From NCBI GenBank assembly GCA_036362985.1, contig JAYGXS010000007.1:23279796-23343795 (forward strand): a DNA stretch of 64,000 nt, written 5' to 3'. A program made the translations under genes and the position numbers. The first letter of the stretch is position 1; each line of letters begins with the position of its first letter. The DNA comes from Ligula intestinalis (Eukaryota > Platyhelminthes > Cestoda > Diphyllobothriidea > Diphyllobothriidae). Positions 9,147 through 19,385 of the stretch are shown one piece after another. The notes beneath the pieces were generated by a model that worked only from the letters and a program-made list of their open reading frames with translations, had not been told where the DNA came from and did no database searches.

Positions 9147-10265
9147 ATGGAAAATATGAAAAAACTTCTCCAGCAGACCATCGCTGCGATGGAAAAAGTG
9201 ATGACTTCAGTGCATATGCATGGACCGCCTAAAGAAGAACAGAGGATGCATATACCAGAAGTACAGGCCGCCATAGTGGACAACATAGACACCGTCACAC
9301 TATCCGTTTCGAGCTCTAGGCCCACTGCAGCGATGGCGACCAAAACTGTACATCAGGACTCCCGTCAGGAGGGTTATCATGGTGTAGTTGCTCAGGGGTT
9401 GCAAGAAGCAACTTCAGACATTTCTGACGACCAAGCAGTCACACCACACAGTTCGAGCCCCAGGCCCACTGCAGCAAAGGTGGCCAAAACCGTACCTAAA
9501 GACTCCCGACCGGAGGGTGATCATGGTGTAGTTGTTCAGGGGTTGCAAGAAGTAACTTCAGACAATTCTGCCGACCAAGCAGTCACACCACACAGTTCGA
9601 GCTCCAGGCCCACTGCAGCAAAGGTGGCCAAAACCGTACCTAAATACTCACGACCGGAGGGTGATCATGGTGTAGTAGTTCAGGGGTTGCAAGAAGTAAC
9701 TTCAGACAATTCTGCCGAGCAAGCAGTCACACCACACAGTTCGAGCTCCAGGCCCACTGCAGAAAAGGTGGCGAAAACCTCTGCTAAGGGCACACGACAC
9801 CGAGAGGATCATGAATACTGTCTAGTTGTACAGGGGCTAAAAGAAGCCATTTCAGACCGCTCAAACGACCAGAACCATCCGAACTTGGTTTCCTTTAACG
9901 ATGTCCTGAGCGATCTGTTCCCGCCAGGTAAAGAATTTGAAGTGCTCAAGTCATTTCGTATCGGGAAAAGGCCGGCAGATACTGCAGAAATGACCCGACC
10001 CAGACCGCTAAAAATAGTATTTAAAAACAAGGAACATGTTCAGGTAATCCTGTCTAAAAAAACTAACCTTCGTCACGCGCATAAAGAGGTTTTTTTTCAA
10101 CCGGACTACTCCCTGGAGGAACGGCTGAAACGCCGAGAACTAGTAGCGGAACTACAGTCGAGGAACAAGAATGGCGATGTAGGCCTGAAAATCTTCAACG
10201 GGAAGATAATTCAGAAGAAAACATCGAACCAAACCGTAATACTCCGAACGACGGTCAGGAAGTGA
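9147..10265 (+). CDS. LINE ORF1 protein with internal 48-residue repeats
   Basis: I chose the first in-frame ATG (9147); the frame is open back to 9057 without another ATG. The N-terminus (MENMKKLLQQTIAAMEKVM) looks like a short coiled coil. It is followed by four tandem units of about 48 residues (144 bp at DNA level), each with SSSRPTA, SRPEGDHGVVVQGLQEVTSD and NSADQAVTPH. The last unit runs into a C-terminal domain starting CLVVQGLKEAISD and containing FRIGKRP and LKIVFKNKEHV, which resembles the RRM-like RNA-binding domain of LINE ORF1 proteins. Role by family: binds LINE RNA in an RNP. The frame is intact and overlaps the open frame of ORF2. Confidence 0.75.
   Translation: MENMKKLLQQTIAAMEKVMTSVHMHGPPKEEQRMHIPEVQAAIVDNIDTVTLSVSSSRPTAAMATKTVHQDSRQEGYHGVVAQGLQEATSDISDDQAVTPHSSSPRPTAAKVAKTVPKDSRPEGDHGVVVQGLQEVTSDNSADQAVTPHSSSSRPTAAKVAKTVPKYSRPEGDHGVVVQGLQEVTSDNSAEQAVTPHSSSSRPTAEKVAKTSAKGTRHREDHEYCLVVQGLKEAISDRSNDQNHPNLVSFNDVLSDLFPPGKEFEVLKSFRIGKRPADTAEMTRPRPLKIVFKNKEHVQVILSKKTNLRHAHKEVFFQPDYSLEERLKRRELVAELQSRNKNGDVGLKIFNGKIIQKKTSNQTVILRTTVRK
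9304..9800 (+). repeat. 144-bp tandem repeat inside ORF1 (about four units)
   Basis: The landmark GTTCGAGCTCCAGGCCCACT or a close variant recurs at about 9305, 9449, 9593 and 9737, a spacing of exactly 144 bp (48 codons). Units 2 and 3 are almost identical and units 1 and 4 are diverged, as expected when tandem copies expand from the centre. Confidence 0.9.
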
Positions 10266-10291
10266 CTGTCACAACCGGGTTACACCGCACA

Positions 10292-12739
10292 ATGAAACTA
10301 AAGTACATGTACACCAATGCACAAAGCCTGCTCTCCAAATTAGATGAGCTTAAGATTATTACGTGCCAACTGGAACCAGACGTCGTCTGCATAACAGAAA
10401 CATGGTTGTCCACGAAGGTAAGCGACCAGGAAATTGCTCTCCCCGGGTTTCAAGTTTTCCGAAAAGATAGAGTCGGGCGTCCAGGTGGGGGTGTGCTAAT
10501 CTATGTTAGATACGGCCTGCTCGTGTCCGACAAGTCCGAAAACCTTTCGGGCAATATAGAGGCAATATGGCTCACCGTTAGAACACCGGGGTCACAGACC
10601 CTTGACATCATGGCGGTCTACCGTCCACCATCGAGCAACCAACAGTCAGACAATAGTCTGATAGAAGGAGTCGAAGAAATTGCTAGGAGATCCGATGTCA
10701 TGGTCATGGGATACTTTAACGCCCCCCATATCGACTGGAATGTGAGTTCTGCGCCCGGCTCAGAAATAAATTTCGATCGACGACTCCTGCGCACAGTACA
10801 GGCATCTTTCCTAACGCAACACGTCCCCTATCCGACCAGATTACGCGAAGGGCAACAAGCTAATTGCTTAGACCTAGTACTTACCAAAGCACCTGATAGC
10901 GTGGACATTATTAATTGTTTACCACCTCTCGGAAAAAGTGATCACGTAGTGCTACAGTGGGAATATTCACTCTTCTCGGTGCCCGATCGTAGTGCGGTAA
11001 CCAGACGCAAAATCTGGAGAGGGGACTTTAAACAAATGAAAGCCACAGTGAGCGAGATCGACTGGAGCGATCTATTCACCGGGTGCGTTCTCGATGATTG
11101 GTCCGCATTCAAAGCCGTATTACACGGACTAATTACCGATTTCTGTCCTATCACGGTAAAGAAAGTAACAAATAGGCCTCGATGGCTACCGCCGACGCTA
11201 AAGAGGGAAGTAAACCGCAAAGGAAGGCTGTTCAAAATCTATCGCAGAGAGAGGACCCCCGAATCGTACAATAGGTATAAGGCACAGAGAAACAAGGTTA
11301 AGAGCCTGATACGAATTAGCCGACAAAACTTCGAGAGTAATCTAATAAATCGTGCAGTAGGAAACCCAAAGCTTTTCTACAGCTACGTTAGGCAATGTAC
11401 TCGAAATAGAGACCCTATTCCTCTGCTAAAAACAGACGACGGTGTAGAAATTTGCGAGATTAACGAAAAGGCGGAACATCTATCCTGCTTCTTCCAGTCG
11501 GTCTTTACGAGAGAGGCTGAGTTCACCGCTATTAACTGCAGTGTGGGTGTGATCCAGACCATAGACTCGGTTGCACTCACGGAAGCTACCGTTCTGCGAG
11601 AACTTCTACAGCTTAAAGAAACGAAGTCGTCAGGTCCGGATGAGATACCTGCAAAGCTATTAAAAGAGCTAGCCATAGAGTTGGCGGTACCCCTGTACCT
11701 TATCTTCCGAGCTTCTCTTAATACTGGACAAGTGCCACCCGATTGGAAGACAGCGTGGATCTCACCCATCCACAAAAGTGGAAGTCGGGCGACCGCAAAT
11801 AACTATAGACCGGTCAGCCTCACCTCAATATCCTGCAAGCTTATGGAACGCATAGTCAAACGCGAGCTGATGCACTTTTTGGAGCAACATCAACTTCTTT
11901 CTGATAAGCAGCACGGATTCCGCAGGGGAAGGTCCTGCTTGACCAATCTGCTCTATTGTCTAGAACAATGGACCCGAGCGATCGATGAAGGGAATACGGT
12001 GCATACAGTCTTCGTAGACTTCAAGAAGGCGTTTGACACGGTGCCCCATCAACGTCTCTTATACAAGCTCAGCCGCATAGGGGTAAGGGGAAACCTTTTG
12101 CAGTGGATAGCAAACTTCTTGACCGGTCGTACCCAGACCGTATGTATTGGCGAACAGCAGTCGGCGGAGGTAGCAGTTGAGAGCGGGGTTCCACAGGGAT
12201 CTGTTCTTGGCCCTATTCTCTTCCTTATATATATTGATGACTGCATAAGCGGACTAGACTGCGAAATCGCAATGTTTGCTGATGACATAAAACTTTGGAA
12301 GGTCATACGCAACCAAGACGATGAATTAAACCTCCAGGCAAATTTGCATAGACTAGAGCAATGGTCGACCCTTTGGCTCATGCCATTCAATGTGGCAAAA
12401 TGCAACCTAATGCGCTTTGGTAGAACCAGCACTACGCCTCGGAGGGTGTATTACCTGAATCACACGCCGCTGCCAGAGGTTGAGGCTCAGAAAGACCTGG
12501 GGGTGTGGTTCACGCCTTCACTGAAGCCATCACTCCACGTCCTGAAAGTGGCTAAATCCGCAATGTCGAGCTTGTATCTAATCAAGCGAGCCTTTGCTAA
12601 GTTTGACAAAGCTGTATTTGGCAAGGTATTCGGCACGTTCGTGCGACCTCAACTGGAATTTGCCATCCAAGCCTGGAGACCTTGGACAGCCAAAGACAAA
12701 AAAACCTCGAAAGGGTACAAAGACGCGCAACAAAATTAG
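10292..12739 (+). CDS. LINE ORF2: APE endonuclease and reverse transcriptase (frameshifted)
   Basis: The first ATG is at 10292, 26 bp after the ORF1 stop; the frame is open from 10262. The N-terminal part is an APE-type endonuclease: TNAQSLLSK, CITETWLS, AVYRPPSS and LGKSDHVVLQW (the SDH motif). The usual GDFN motif reads GYFN, so the catalytic Asp is lost. The RT follows with SSGPDEIPAKLL, NYRPVSLTS, VDFKKAFDTVPHQRLL, SGVPQGSVLGPILF and the active site MFADDIKLW. The frame ends early at 12739, because a run of A near 12697-12705 is one base too short to stay in frame with the downstream C-terminal region. The element is probably dead, through both the endonuclease change and the frameshift. 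Confidence 0.85.
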   Translation: MKLKYMYTNAQSLLSKLDELKIITCQLEPDVVCITETWLSTKVSDQEIALPGFQVFRKDRVGRPGGGVLIYVRYGLLVSDKSENLSGNIEAIWLTVRTPGSQTLDIMAVYRPPSSNQQSDNSLIEGVEEIARRSDVMVMGYFNAPHIDWNVSSAPGSEINFDRRLLRTVQASFLTQHVPYPTRLREGQQANCLDLVLTKAPDSVDIINCLPPLGKSDHVVLQWEYSLFSVPDRSAVTRRKIWRGDFKQMKATVSEIDWSDLFTGCVLDDWSAFKAVLHGLITDFCPITVKKVTNRPRWLPPTLKREVNRKGRLFKIYRRERTPESYNRYKAQRNKVKSLIRISRQNFESNLINRAVGNPKLFYSYVRQCTRNRDPIPLLKTDDGVEICEINEKAEHLSCFFQSVFTREAEFTAINCSVGVIQTIDSVALTEATVLRELLQLKETKSSGPDEIPAKLLKELAIELAVPLYLIFRASLNTGQVPPDWKTAWISPIHKSGSRATANNYRPVSLTSISCKLMERIVKRELMHFLEQHQLLSDKQHGFRRGRSCLTNLLYCLEQWTRAIDEGNTVHTVFVDFKKAFDTVPHQRLLYKLSRIGVRGNLLQWIANFLTGRTQTVCIGEQQSAEVAVESGVPQGSVLGPILFLIYIDDCISGLDCEIAMFADDIKLWKVIRNQDDELNLQANLHRLEQWSTLWLMPFNVAKCNLMRFGRTSTTPRRVYYLNHTPLPEVEAQKDLGVWFTPSLKPSLHVLKVAKSAMSSLYLIKRAFAKFDKAVFGKVFGTFVRPQLEFAIQAWRPWTAKDKKTSKGYKDAQQN

Positions 12740-13089
12740 TACGAGGACAACGGAACCTCCCTTATGAGACCCGATTGGTAAATCTTGACTTGTTTCCTCT
12801 GGATTACAGGCAGATACGTGTGGACCTAATCCAGGCATTTCGCATGTTGCGTGGTCAGGATTGCTGCCTCCAAACAAATGACTTCTTTGAGCGGGCCACC
12901 ACCTCTAGGCTGCGAGGACACCCCCTCAAATTACGTGTGACTGGGGCAAGACTTGACCCAAGAAAATTCTTTTTCTCTAAGAGGGTAATCCAGGCATGGA
13001 ATGCTCTTCCTGCGGATATTGTCATGTCCCCTTCCGTGGATGTCTTTAAGGCAAACCTAGACCGATATAATGAGTATCTTCACGATTAA
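12682..13089 (+). pseudogene. LINE ORF2 C-terminal region, other reading frame
   Basis: This frame picks up where ORF2 leaves off: NLERVQRRATKLVRG, then LPYETRLVNLDLFPLDYRQI, then FSKRVIQAWNALPA. These are the usual C-terminal segments of CR1/Jockey-type ORF2. The +/-1 shift is at the A run near 12700. Homologous sequence in the 2700-3535 copy supports that the two frames were originally one. Confidence 0.8.
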
Positions 13090-13862
13090 GTACTCCAAAT
13101 CCAATCACTGAACTATTCCGATTCTAAAAATTGAAGCGCTCTACATCCAAAACCTGAAATGCTAGAAATTCTATAAATATATACTAATAGTAATTTGTAA
13201 GTAGTATTATTATTATTAGTAATTAACAAAATGAGTCTCTGCCATTATCTACCTATGTTGTCTCTACTCACTATGCGATCTGCGCCGATCGTGTCTGAGG
13301 ACGCACCTATCGCACCTATGGTCCTAGGCTATGCGGCCCTGTCACACCCTTTCTCGTATCGACCGACTGCTGACAACGTGGTGGGTTCCTCGGCTCTTGA
13401 CACAGCAAAGGCGTATCATGGTCGCATCTCCGGTCTTCGGGACGTCCTCGTGACTCCGAGGTCTCCTCCTCGTATGGTCCTTCGGGTGTAGATATTACTC
13501 GTCATGGACGCCATGGCTACCGTCAACATTCACAGAAGCATCATGCCCCTATCATTCACATGCTTCCCCACGAGCGACAGTTTTTCTCCTAAAAACCAAA
13601 AATGACATTCCATTTTGAATTATGAGCCAGCCTTAGGAGTTTTTTTACTGTCTGCTATTCTTCCTCAGTTACACTGCTGGCTCGTGTAATCTGAGTGTGT
13701 TTTTTACTTGAAACAAGCGAGTAGTCGTTTGAAATTGTGTCAACGACTTCTTTAGAATGTTCGGCTTTGCCGATGCATTTCTTAAATCCTATGTACCAAG
13801 AGGGAGTTCAAAGGCGTTTGCCTATATTTCCTTTAATAAATTTGACTTGACTTGACTTGACT
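13090..13862 (+). other. LINE 3' UTR and microsatellite-like 3' end
   Basis: The region is non-coding and shares blocks with the 3' UTR at 3060-3535, such as GGAGTTCAAAGGCGTTTGCC before the AATAAA. It ends with four copies of TTGAC. Confidence 0.75.
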
Positions 13863-13930
13863 GACGACGGCTGATAAGCCAGAAATGGCCATTCCAATCT
13901 CTAGTATCTTTGCTGGCAATACTATCGATC
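13850..13930 (+). ncRNA. Hammerhead-like motif, degenerate, at LINE/SINE junction
   Basis: CTGACGA (core with one change), a GGCT/AGCC hairpin with loop GATA, then GAAA and TGGCCATTCC. It is followed by TTTGCTGGCAATACTAT, the downstream block of the 6-kb copy. Its 5' stem I strand comes from the TTGACT repeats of the LINE end and pairs only partly. Confidence 0.45.
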
Positions 13931-14869
13931 AACATACCAAATATTCACGCACAATGTCGAATACCACAGCCTCCGCAGGCCAAAACTGCCTTCTGTTGCA
14001 ATACTTGGAAGTAAAGGCTGTACGAATTACTGTAAGAGGCGCAACAGTCAACGGCGGCTATTCACTCAGTTTCCTCGTCGATAACACTTCATGTGAAAAC
14101 AAAAATAAGCAAACTAGAAGCCTAGAGTGGCAATAAATATGCACTGTGTTTGTGGTGGGGGGGGGGACTGAATTTTGCTGAAATGTAACGGCAACTGGGT
14201 TGTGCTCACTGCTATACAAGGTCAGTTAGGTTGGCAGACCAGCCACTTGTGCGCCTTTGTTATCGCAGTGCATTCAAAAATTTCAGACACCCCTCATGGT
14301 CGGGAATGAGGTCACGGAAAGAAAGCAACTCACGCGAATTTCCGGATAGACTGAGAGGATGGAGAGACGGTCCTTCTGCCGTTGATCGCTTACGACTCGT
14401 TCATTCTCCTGGGCAAACTGGCAAGATGAACAAAAAGAGAGAAAGAAAAAGTGCAGTTTAGTTGACCTGAAACCTACGGCAGTACAGGAGCGGCGACGGT
14501 GGCAGCCGCAGTATTAGTGTTAGTAGTATTAATAGTAGTAATAGTAGTAGTAAGAGGAGGAGGAGTGGGAGTAGGAAAGTTAAGTGAAAGAAGGAGGTGA
14601 GAGGAGGAATAGGAAAATTAGGTGGAACATGGAATCTGTCGTTTAGTTCGGCGTAATCTACCAGTATCTGCTGATCTGCAACCCCATACACAGACCGCAT
14701 GCTCGCAAAAAAACACGGGTATGTCACACGATCACCGCGTGAACAGAAGAAATTTGGTGAGCCCATACTCCCATATTTTACGCTCATTGCTTATTACTCA
14801 GCCACTGACACAATTATAGGATTTACTAAGCTTTCATGTCTAGTTGATTCCGGAGAAGGTAGTTCCCTA
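13931..14869. other. No supported gene; AGT-rich patch
   Basis: Contains an AGT/AAT triplet patch (14510-14570) and purine-rich sequence. No coding region could be supported. Confidence 0.4.
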
Positions 14870-15205
14870 TTAGACCGCGGATATTCTATATTCTACAGCA
14901 GGAACTCAGCTGTCATTTGGAAGCTTTTACGCAACCTGACCAAACCCCGGGCTGATACATCTAACCAGTCTATTAGCGTCGGGGACGACAAGTTCATTTC
15001 CAACAGCCGTAAGATCGCCGCGAAGATAATCAGGCTGTTCTAGCCCCGCTCGGCGCCCAATCCCAAAAGCCAACGCTCCCTTCTTCGTCTCCTCCATAAA
15101 GCCCCACCCACAGACATTTCAATTTCGGTTGATGCCATCCTCACCGCCGTCAAGAAAACGAGAGCTTCGAAAGCCTTAGGACCAGATGGTCTGGCGCCTA
15201 TCCAT

Positions 15206-15709
15206 GTGCGCCATATCGGCCCGAAGGTGGCTGCCTACCTTGCTGCCCTCTTCAACCTTTCACTGGGAAATTCAATCATCCCCGATTGCTGGCGCCAGTC
15301 GATCATTATCCCCCTGGTCAAAGCGGGTAAGGAACCCAGCCTAGCGACCTTTTATCGCCCAATTGCCCTCCTCAGTTCATTGGCGAAGATCCTGGAACGG
15401 CTCATCCACCCAATTTTGACGTCTGTGGCGGAACTATCTTGCCACCAACATGGTTTTCGATCGGGTCGTGGGACTGCAACGGCGCTTTTCGAGCTCAGCG
15501 AGACTATCCTCGAGGGCTTCAATCAACAGAAGCCCGCTTCGCGGACCGTGGCAGTCTCAATTGACATGTCACGAGCCTTTGACTGCGTCCGCAACGATCA
15601 GCTCCTGCAGGACTTGGTCTCACTGAACGTCCCGACTGGCCTGGTCCAATGGTTGGCGGCTTACATCCGTGGCCGTCACGATCGTGTGCTTTTCCGGGGC
15701 GCTCTCTAA
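15206..15709 (+). pseudogene. Reverse transcriptase, N-terminal half
   Basis: An open stretch from fingers to RT motif A (SIDMSRAFDC) that includes the conserved GFRSGRGT. It ends by frameshift at 15705-15709, with the rest of the RT in the frame starting 15669. Confidence 0.75.
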
Positions 15710-16500
15710 GCCCCGTAAGCAGACCTGCAGCGTCCCTCAAGCCTCTGTGCTCAGCCCGATGCTCTTTAACATCTACATGCGAGAGCTCCCACTCCCCCGG
15801 GCACCTGCGCAAGTGGTATCCTACGCGGACGATGTTACGTTCTTCTGCCGGCACCATGACATCGATCAGGCTGCACAGCTCCTCACGGGGTTCATGCCTG
15901 TTGTCGAAAACTTCCTCACCCAGCGCGGAATTACGACCTCAGCAGCCAAGTCGTCCATAACTGTTTTCACGCTGGATCCGAAGGAGTTTAATCATCACCC
16001 GGCCATCACCATCAACGGGGCGTCCTTACCCCTCGTCCGCAAGCCCAAACTCCTTGGCGTGCGTTTTGATACGGTTTTCACGTTCGCAGACCATACCAGG
16101 GAGACCGCAAGCAAAGTAAGCCGCTGCACCAAGGTCCTCAAGGCTCTAGCAGGCACATACTGGGGCTGCGCGAAAGAGACTTTGTTGACTGCTTTAAAGG
16201 CGCTGGCCAAGCCGCACCTTACTCATGCGGCATCAATCTGGTCTCCTACGATGCGCTCTTTTAGCCTCCGCCGCCTCCAGTCAGCACAGAACGCAGCCCT
16301 CCGCACGATCACGGGTTGCTATAAAATGTCGCCTTTAGATCATCTTCATGCAGAGGCTTCTGTTCTACCGGTCGCTCATCACAACACTCTCCTTAGCCAG
16401 CAGTTCTGGTGGAGTTGCTGGCAACCCGGCCATCCCAATCATCACCATTGCTGCGCCCCGAGCCCTGCCGCAACGTCCGGCCGTCTTTTCAAGCTTTCCA
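15669..16500 (+). pseudogene. Reverse transcriptase, palm to thumb and linker
   Basis: Carries RT motif B (SVPQASVLSP), motif C (YADD) and the thumb and linker segments LGVRFD, PHLTHAASIWSP and LQSAQNAALRTITGCY. The frame remains open to 16868, but real homology leaves it around 16450-16600 for the frame carrying the C-terminal zinc-knuckle segment. Confidence 0.75.
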
Positions 16501-17299
16501 CAAGGAAGCTGTTGCCTCGTCTCTCGCGGATCTACCTGTTGAGAGCTCTGCCACCAAGACAGGCTTCCAGCATCTCCACCAGAGAGTCGTTGTCGAGGAG
16601 AAACGAAGTTACCGTCCCCCGGTCCTTTTGGGCGGCTATCCACCTCCGATTGCGGCCTCGGAACGACATCTCCCGAGGGTCAATCGCTGTACCCTGGCGC
16701 AGCTACGCAGTGGCTACTGCATGCTCCTTCGCCAGTACCAACACCGGCTCGACCCATCCATACCCGACTGCTATCCCGGCTGCGGCGTCTCGCCACATGA
16801 CTGCCGTCATCTGTTCGCCTGCAGTTCTCGGCCAGGCAACCACCTCACTGCCGCGGACCTGTGGCTAAGCCGATCGAGGTCGCGGCTTTTCTCCGTCTCA
16901 AAACTACTTCCAGTTTGGATTCCGGCGGGGATCCCTGATCCAACTATGGGCTACGACACACACACACCAGCGTCAGTAATCGTCCTAGTAATTCTATCAC
17001 ACAGTTCTACACTACTAGTTAAGAGAAGTGGAAACAGTAGTAGTCGTATCAGCCGCGGAATCCTTGAGCCTGTCTTGACACCCATGGAAGGTGAGTGAGT
17101 AGTATAGGCAGTGCGGTAGTACTCATGCAAAGTTTACTGTCGTTTGAGACTAAGTTAGGCGGCGTTTCTGGCTTGCACTGGAGAAAGTGGCCAACGCCGG
17201 GTCCCGTTTGGTCTTTCTGACTCAGGGCGAAGGCGAAGAATGCGGTTGGCGCCAACGACTTTCACTATCCTTATCCTTTATAAAGCCCCGCCTCTGGAC

Positions 17300-17995
17300 A
17301 TTTTCTTCTCGGCACCAATCTAGTCTCCCACAAGCAGCTCTTTCAGCCTCCGCCACCTTCAGTCAGCACAGAACGCTGCCCTGCGCACGATCACGGGGTG
17401 CTATAACACGTCACCTATCGATCACCTTCATGCAGAGGCTTCTGTCTTGCCGGTCGCCCCTCACAACACAGTCTTAAGCCAGCAGTTCTGGTGGACCTAT
17501 TCGCAACCCGGTCCTCCTAATCACCATTGTTGCCACGCTCCTGAGCTCAGCCGCAACGTTCGGCCGTCTATTGGAGCTCTCCACAAGGTAACTGCCGCCT
17601 CTTTTTTTCATGGATCTACCCGTTGATGGCTTTGCTACCAAAACAGGCTTCTAGCGAGTTCACCATCTCATGGTTCTCTTGGGTGGCCATCCACCTCCGA
17701 TCGCGGCCTCAGAACGACAACTTCAGAGGGTCACTCGCTGTACTCTGGCTCAAGTATGCAGTGGCTACTCAATGGTCCTCCGCCCATACCAACACCGGCT
17801 CGAGCCGTCCATACCCAACTGCGGCGTTTCTCCGCATGACTGTCAGCGTCCGTTCGCCTGCAGTTGCCGGCCAGGCACCCAACTCACCCCCGTGGATCTT
17901 CGGCTCCAGCCGCCTGGGGTCGCGGCTTTTCTCCATCTCCCAGTTTTGACTCCGACGGGGACTCCTGATCCAAGAAGGGCTACTAACCAACCAAC
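17300..17995 (+). mobile_element. Second, diverged 3' copy of the Jockey-like element
   Basis: The sequence repeats 16235-16960 with many substitutions and small deletions: the linker block around GTCAGCACAGAACGCTGCCC, the block GCAGAGGCTTCTGT, and a C-terminal CGVSPHDCQRPFAC. Both copies stop after a GATCCAA-containing segment. It starts abruptly inside the coding region, as in 5'-truncated LINEs. Confidence 0.75.
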
Positions 17996-18592
17996 TATAA
18001 CTATAATCTACCCCCTGATGCCCGTTACCTGCGGCACCAGCCTGTTGATGCACTTGGTGACTTCATCGAAATCGATGGTCGAACACACACACTAATAGTA
18101 GTTGGGACGGTGGCAGCCACAGCGGAGGAAGAGGAACAGGCGTGTACAGAACCGGCACACATGGAAAGTTAAACGTAACATTAAGAGAAAGAAGCCAATA
18201 AGACATGTGGTTACGGGTCGTGTTACTTTTAGTTCAGCTGGCGGGAGTATAGGGTTTAGGCCCTCCAAAGCAAACGGTGCATGCGACGTCTACGTGACGC
18301 ACCTTATTCTGTTAGCTGAAGATGGCAAGTTCTACTGAACAGCGAGCAATATTCGCCGGGCATGGAGTCCAGGACTGGTGATTCACCAGGATAAAAAGCC
18401 TGCCCACAGTCCACACCACATAGGGACGCGAAACTGGCGGCCTGTAGCTAGACAGGAAGAGGCTAAGGGTGGGGTTGCGGACGCAGGAAGCTTTCAATGG
18501 GAGTGCGGGGTTGAATAGCACCGCCTAGGACGGATAAACCTAACCGAAGCAGGGAAGCTGCACACACAAACAAGTACTGGCTGCCGCCCTAC
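17996..18592. other. Intronic sequence, no supported gene
   Basis: Lies between the LINE copy and the PH-domain exon. No feature could be supported apart from the donor site of the minus-strand exon. Confidence 0.4.
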
Positions 18593-18936
18593 CCTCTGGA
18601 GGGAACTGCGCAGGGATTCCGTGTCCGGCAGGCGTCCATCTGCCAGCGTCGTGCCATCGTCCGCGGCGACAGCAGAGAGGTCGTCCACGGAGGCGGCATA
18701 GCCCACGTGCCGGCGGGTGAGCTCCGCTTTCAGGGCCAAATTGATGCTGGCCAGCCATTGGTCGCGCTGATCAGTGCACTCGAAGCAGATGTAGACTTCG
18801 CTGGGATTTCCCGCGGTCAGGGTGAAGAAGGAGGCTATCTGGTCACTGGGTCGCGGCGATCCGCCACCTCCACCGCCACTGGCACGATCAAGGCGGATCC
18901 ATAGTTTGCCTATGGCGACCGCGGATTGGATCACAT
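18593..18936 (-). CDS. PH-domain gene, exon 3 of those visible (C-terminal half of the PH domain)
   Basis: The exon starts after a good acceptor (GGTCCCCACCAG) with two bases that complete a split Asp codon from the exon at 30203-30533. It ends in phase 0 at CAGAGG|GTAGGG. It encodes VIQSAVAIGKLWIRLDRASG, a Gly6 loop, then FFTLTAGNPSEVYICFEC and TDQRDQWLASINLAL. The last part is the closing strand and helix of a pleckstrin-homology domain with its invariant Trp. A region with SVDDLSAVAADDGTT follows. The PH fold suggests binding to membrane phosphoinositides or to a signalling protein; the exact family is not recognised. Introns of 11.3 and 17.2 kb flank it, both filled with transposons. Confidence 0.8.
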
Positions 18937-19314
18937 CTGGTGGGGACCAAAAAAGGCACACATAAAGGGGTTGGTGATTTAGTGCTACAACCCTGTTGCC
19001 GCGACGTGGAAAGTTGAATAACAAAACAACGGGGTGGGAAGTTGAGACAATCATGGCGGTGGTGGTGGTGGAAAACAGGAGACGGAAGTCGTACGCTGAC
19101 GGCACCAGGACAGCAACACCAGCAAGATCAAAATTTTCGGGAAAGTGAAGAGACATATCACACGTCCCAATCATTACCACGACTGAACCTTGTAAAAAGT
19201 AAGTATGCAGACATTCGTCAAATAAATACCCAATTAAAGCGCTCTTTTAACGAAGTAAATTATTCGAGAAAGTCGTTTAACTGGCATATTCAGAGTTAAC
19301 GTTCGTTGTAGATG

Positions 19315-19385
19315 TCCACTGATGAGACAGACCCCTTACAGTTGTGTCAAACAGGGGCAGAATACCGACGAGACAGGTGTCTGGA
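19315..19385 (+). ncRNA. Hammerhead ribozyme copy, one core change
   Basis: TCCA, CTGATGA, a damaged stem II, then GAGA in place of GAAA, then CAGGTGTC and TGGA. Stem I TCCA/TGGA is fully paired and differs from CCCA/TGGG of other copies by a compensated pair. Stem III is two pairs with a 4-nt loop, and the cleavage triplet GTC is kept. The GAAA change makes activity unlikely. Confidence 0.6.

Larger units (their letters stand above)
9040..13862 (+). mobile_element. CR1-like non-LTR retrotransposon, nearly complete
   Basis: The element has ORF1 (9147-10265), ORF2 (10292-12739, continued in another frame to 13089), a 3' UTR with AATAAA, and an end made of four TTGAC repeats at 13846-13862. 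Microsatellite-like 3' ends instead of poly-A are typical for CR1/L2-type LINEs. A truncated relative lies at 2700-3535. The 5' limit is uncertain; a tRNA-like repeat precedes it. CR1-clade placement is inferred from ORF order, APE endonuclease, RT wording and the 3' end. Confidence 0.8.
14870..16975 (+). mobile_element. Jockey-like non-LTR retrotransposon, 5'-truncated and frameshifted
   Basis: The element begins in the pre-RT region (AVIWKLLRNLTKPRAD near 14910). RT motifs follow in order: IIPLVKAGKEPSLATFYRPI, HQHGFRSGRGTATAL, SIDMSRAFDCVRNDQLL, then after a one-base shift near 15705 SVPQASVLSPMLFNIY and VSYADDVTFF. Then come PKLLGVRFDTVFTF, LKALAGTYWGCAKETLL and a C-terminal zinc-knuckle-like CGVSPHDCRHLFAC followed by DLW in a third frame (16620-16880). 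YADD is intact, while PQG reads PQA. No endonuclease is present. The Jockey assignment is by motif wording. Confidence 0.75.
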
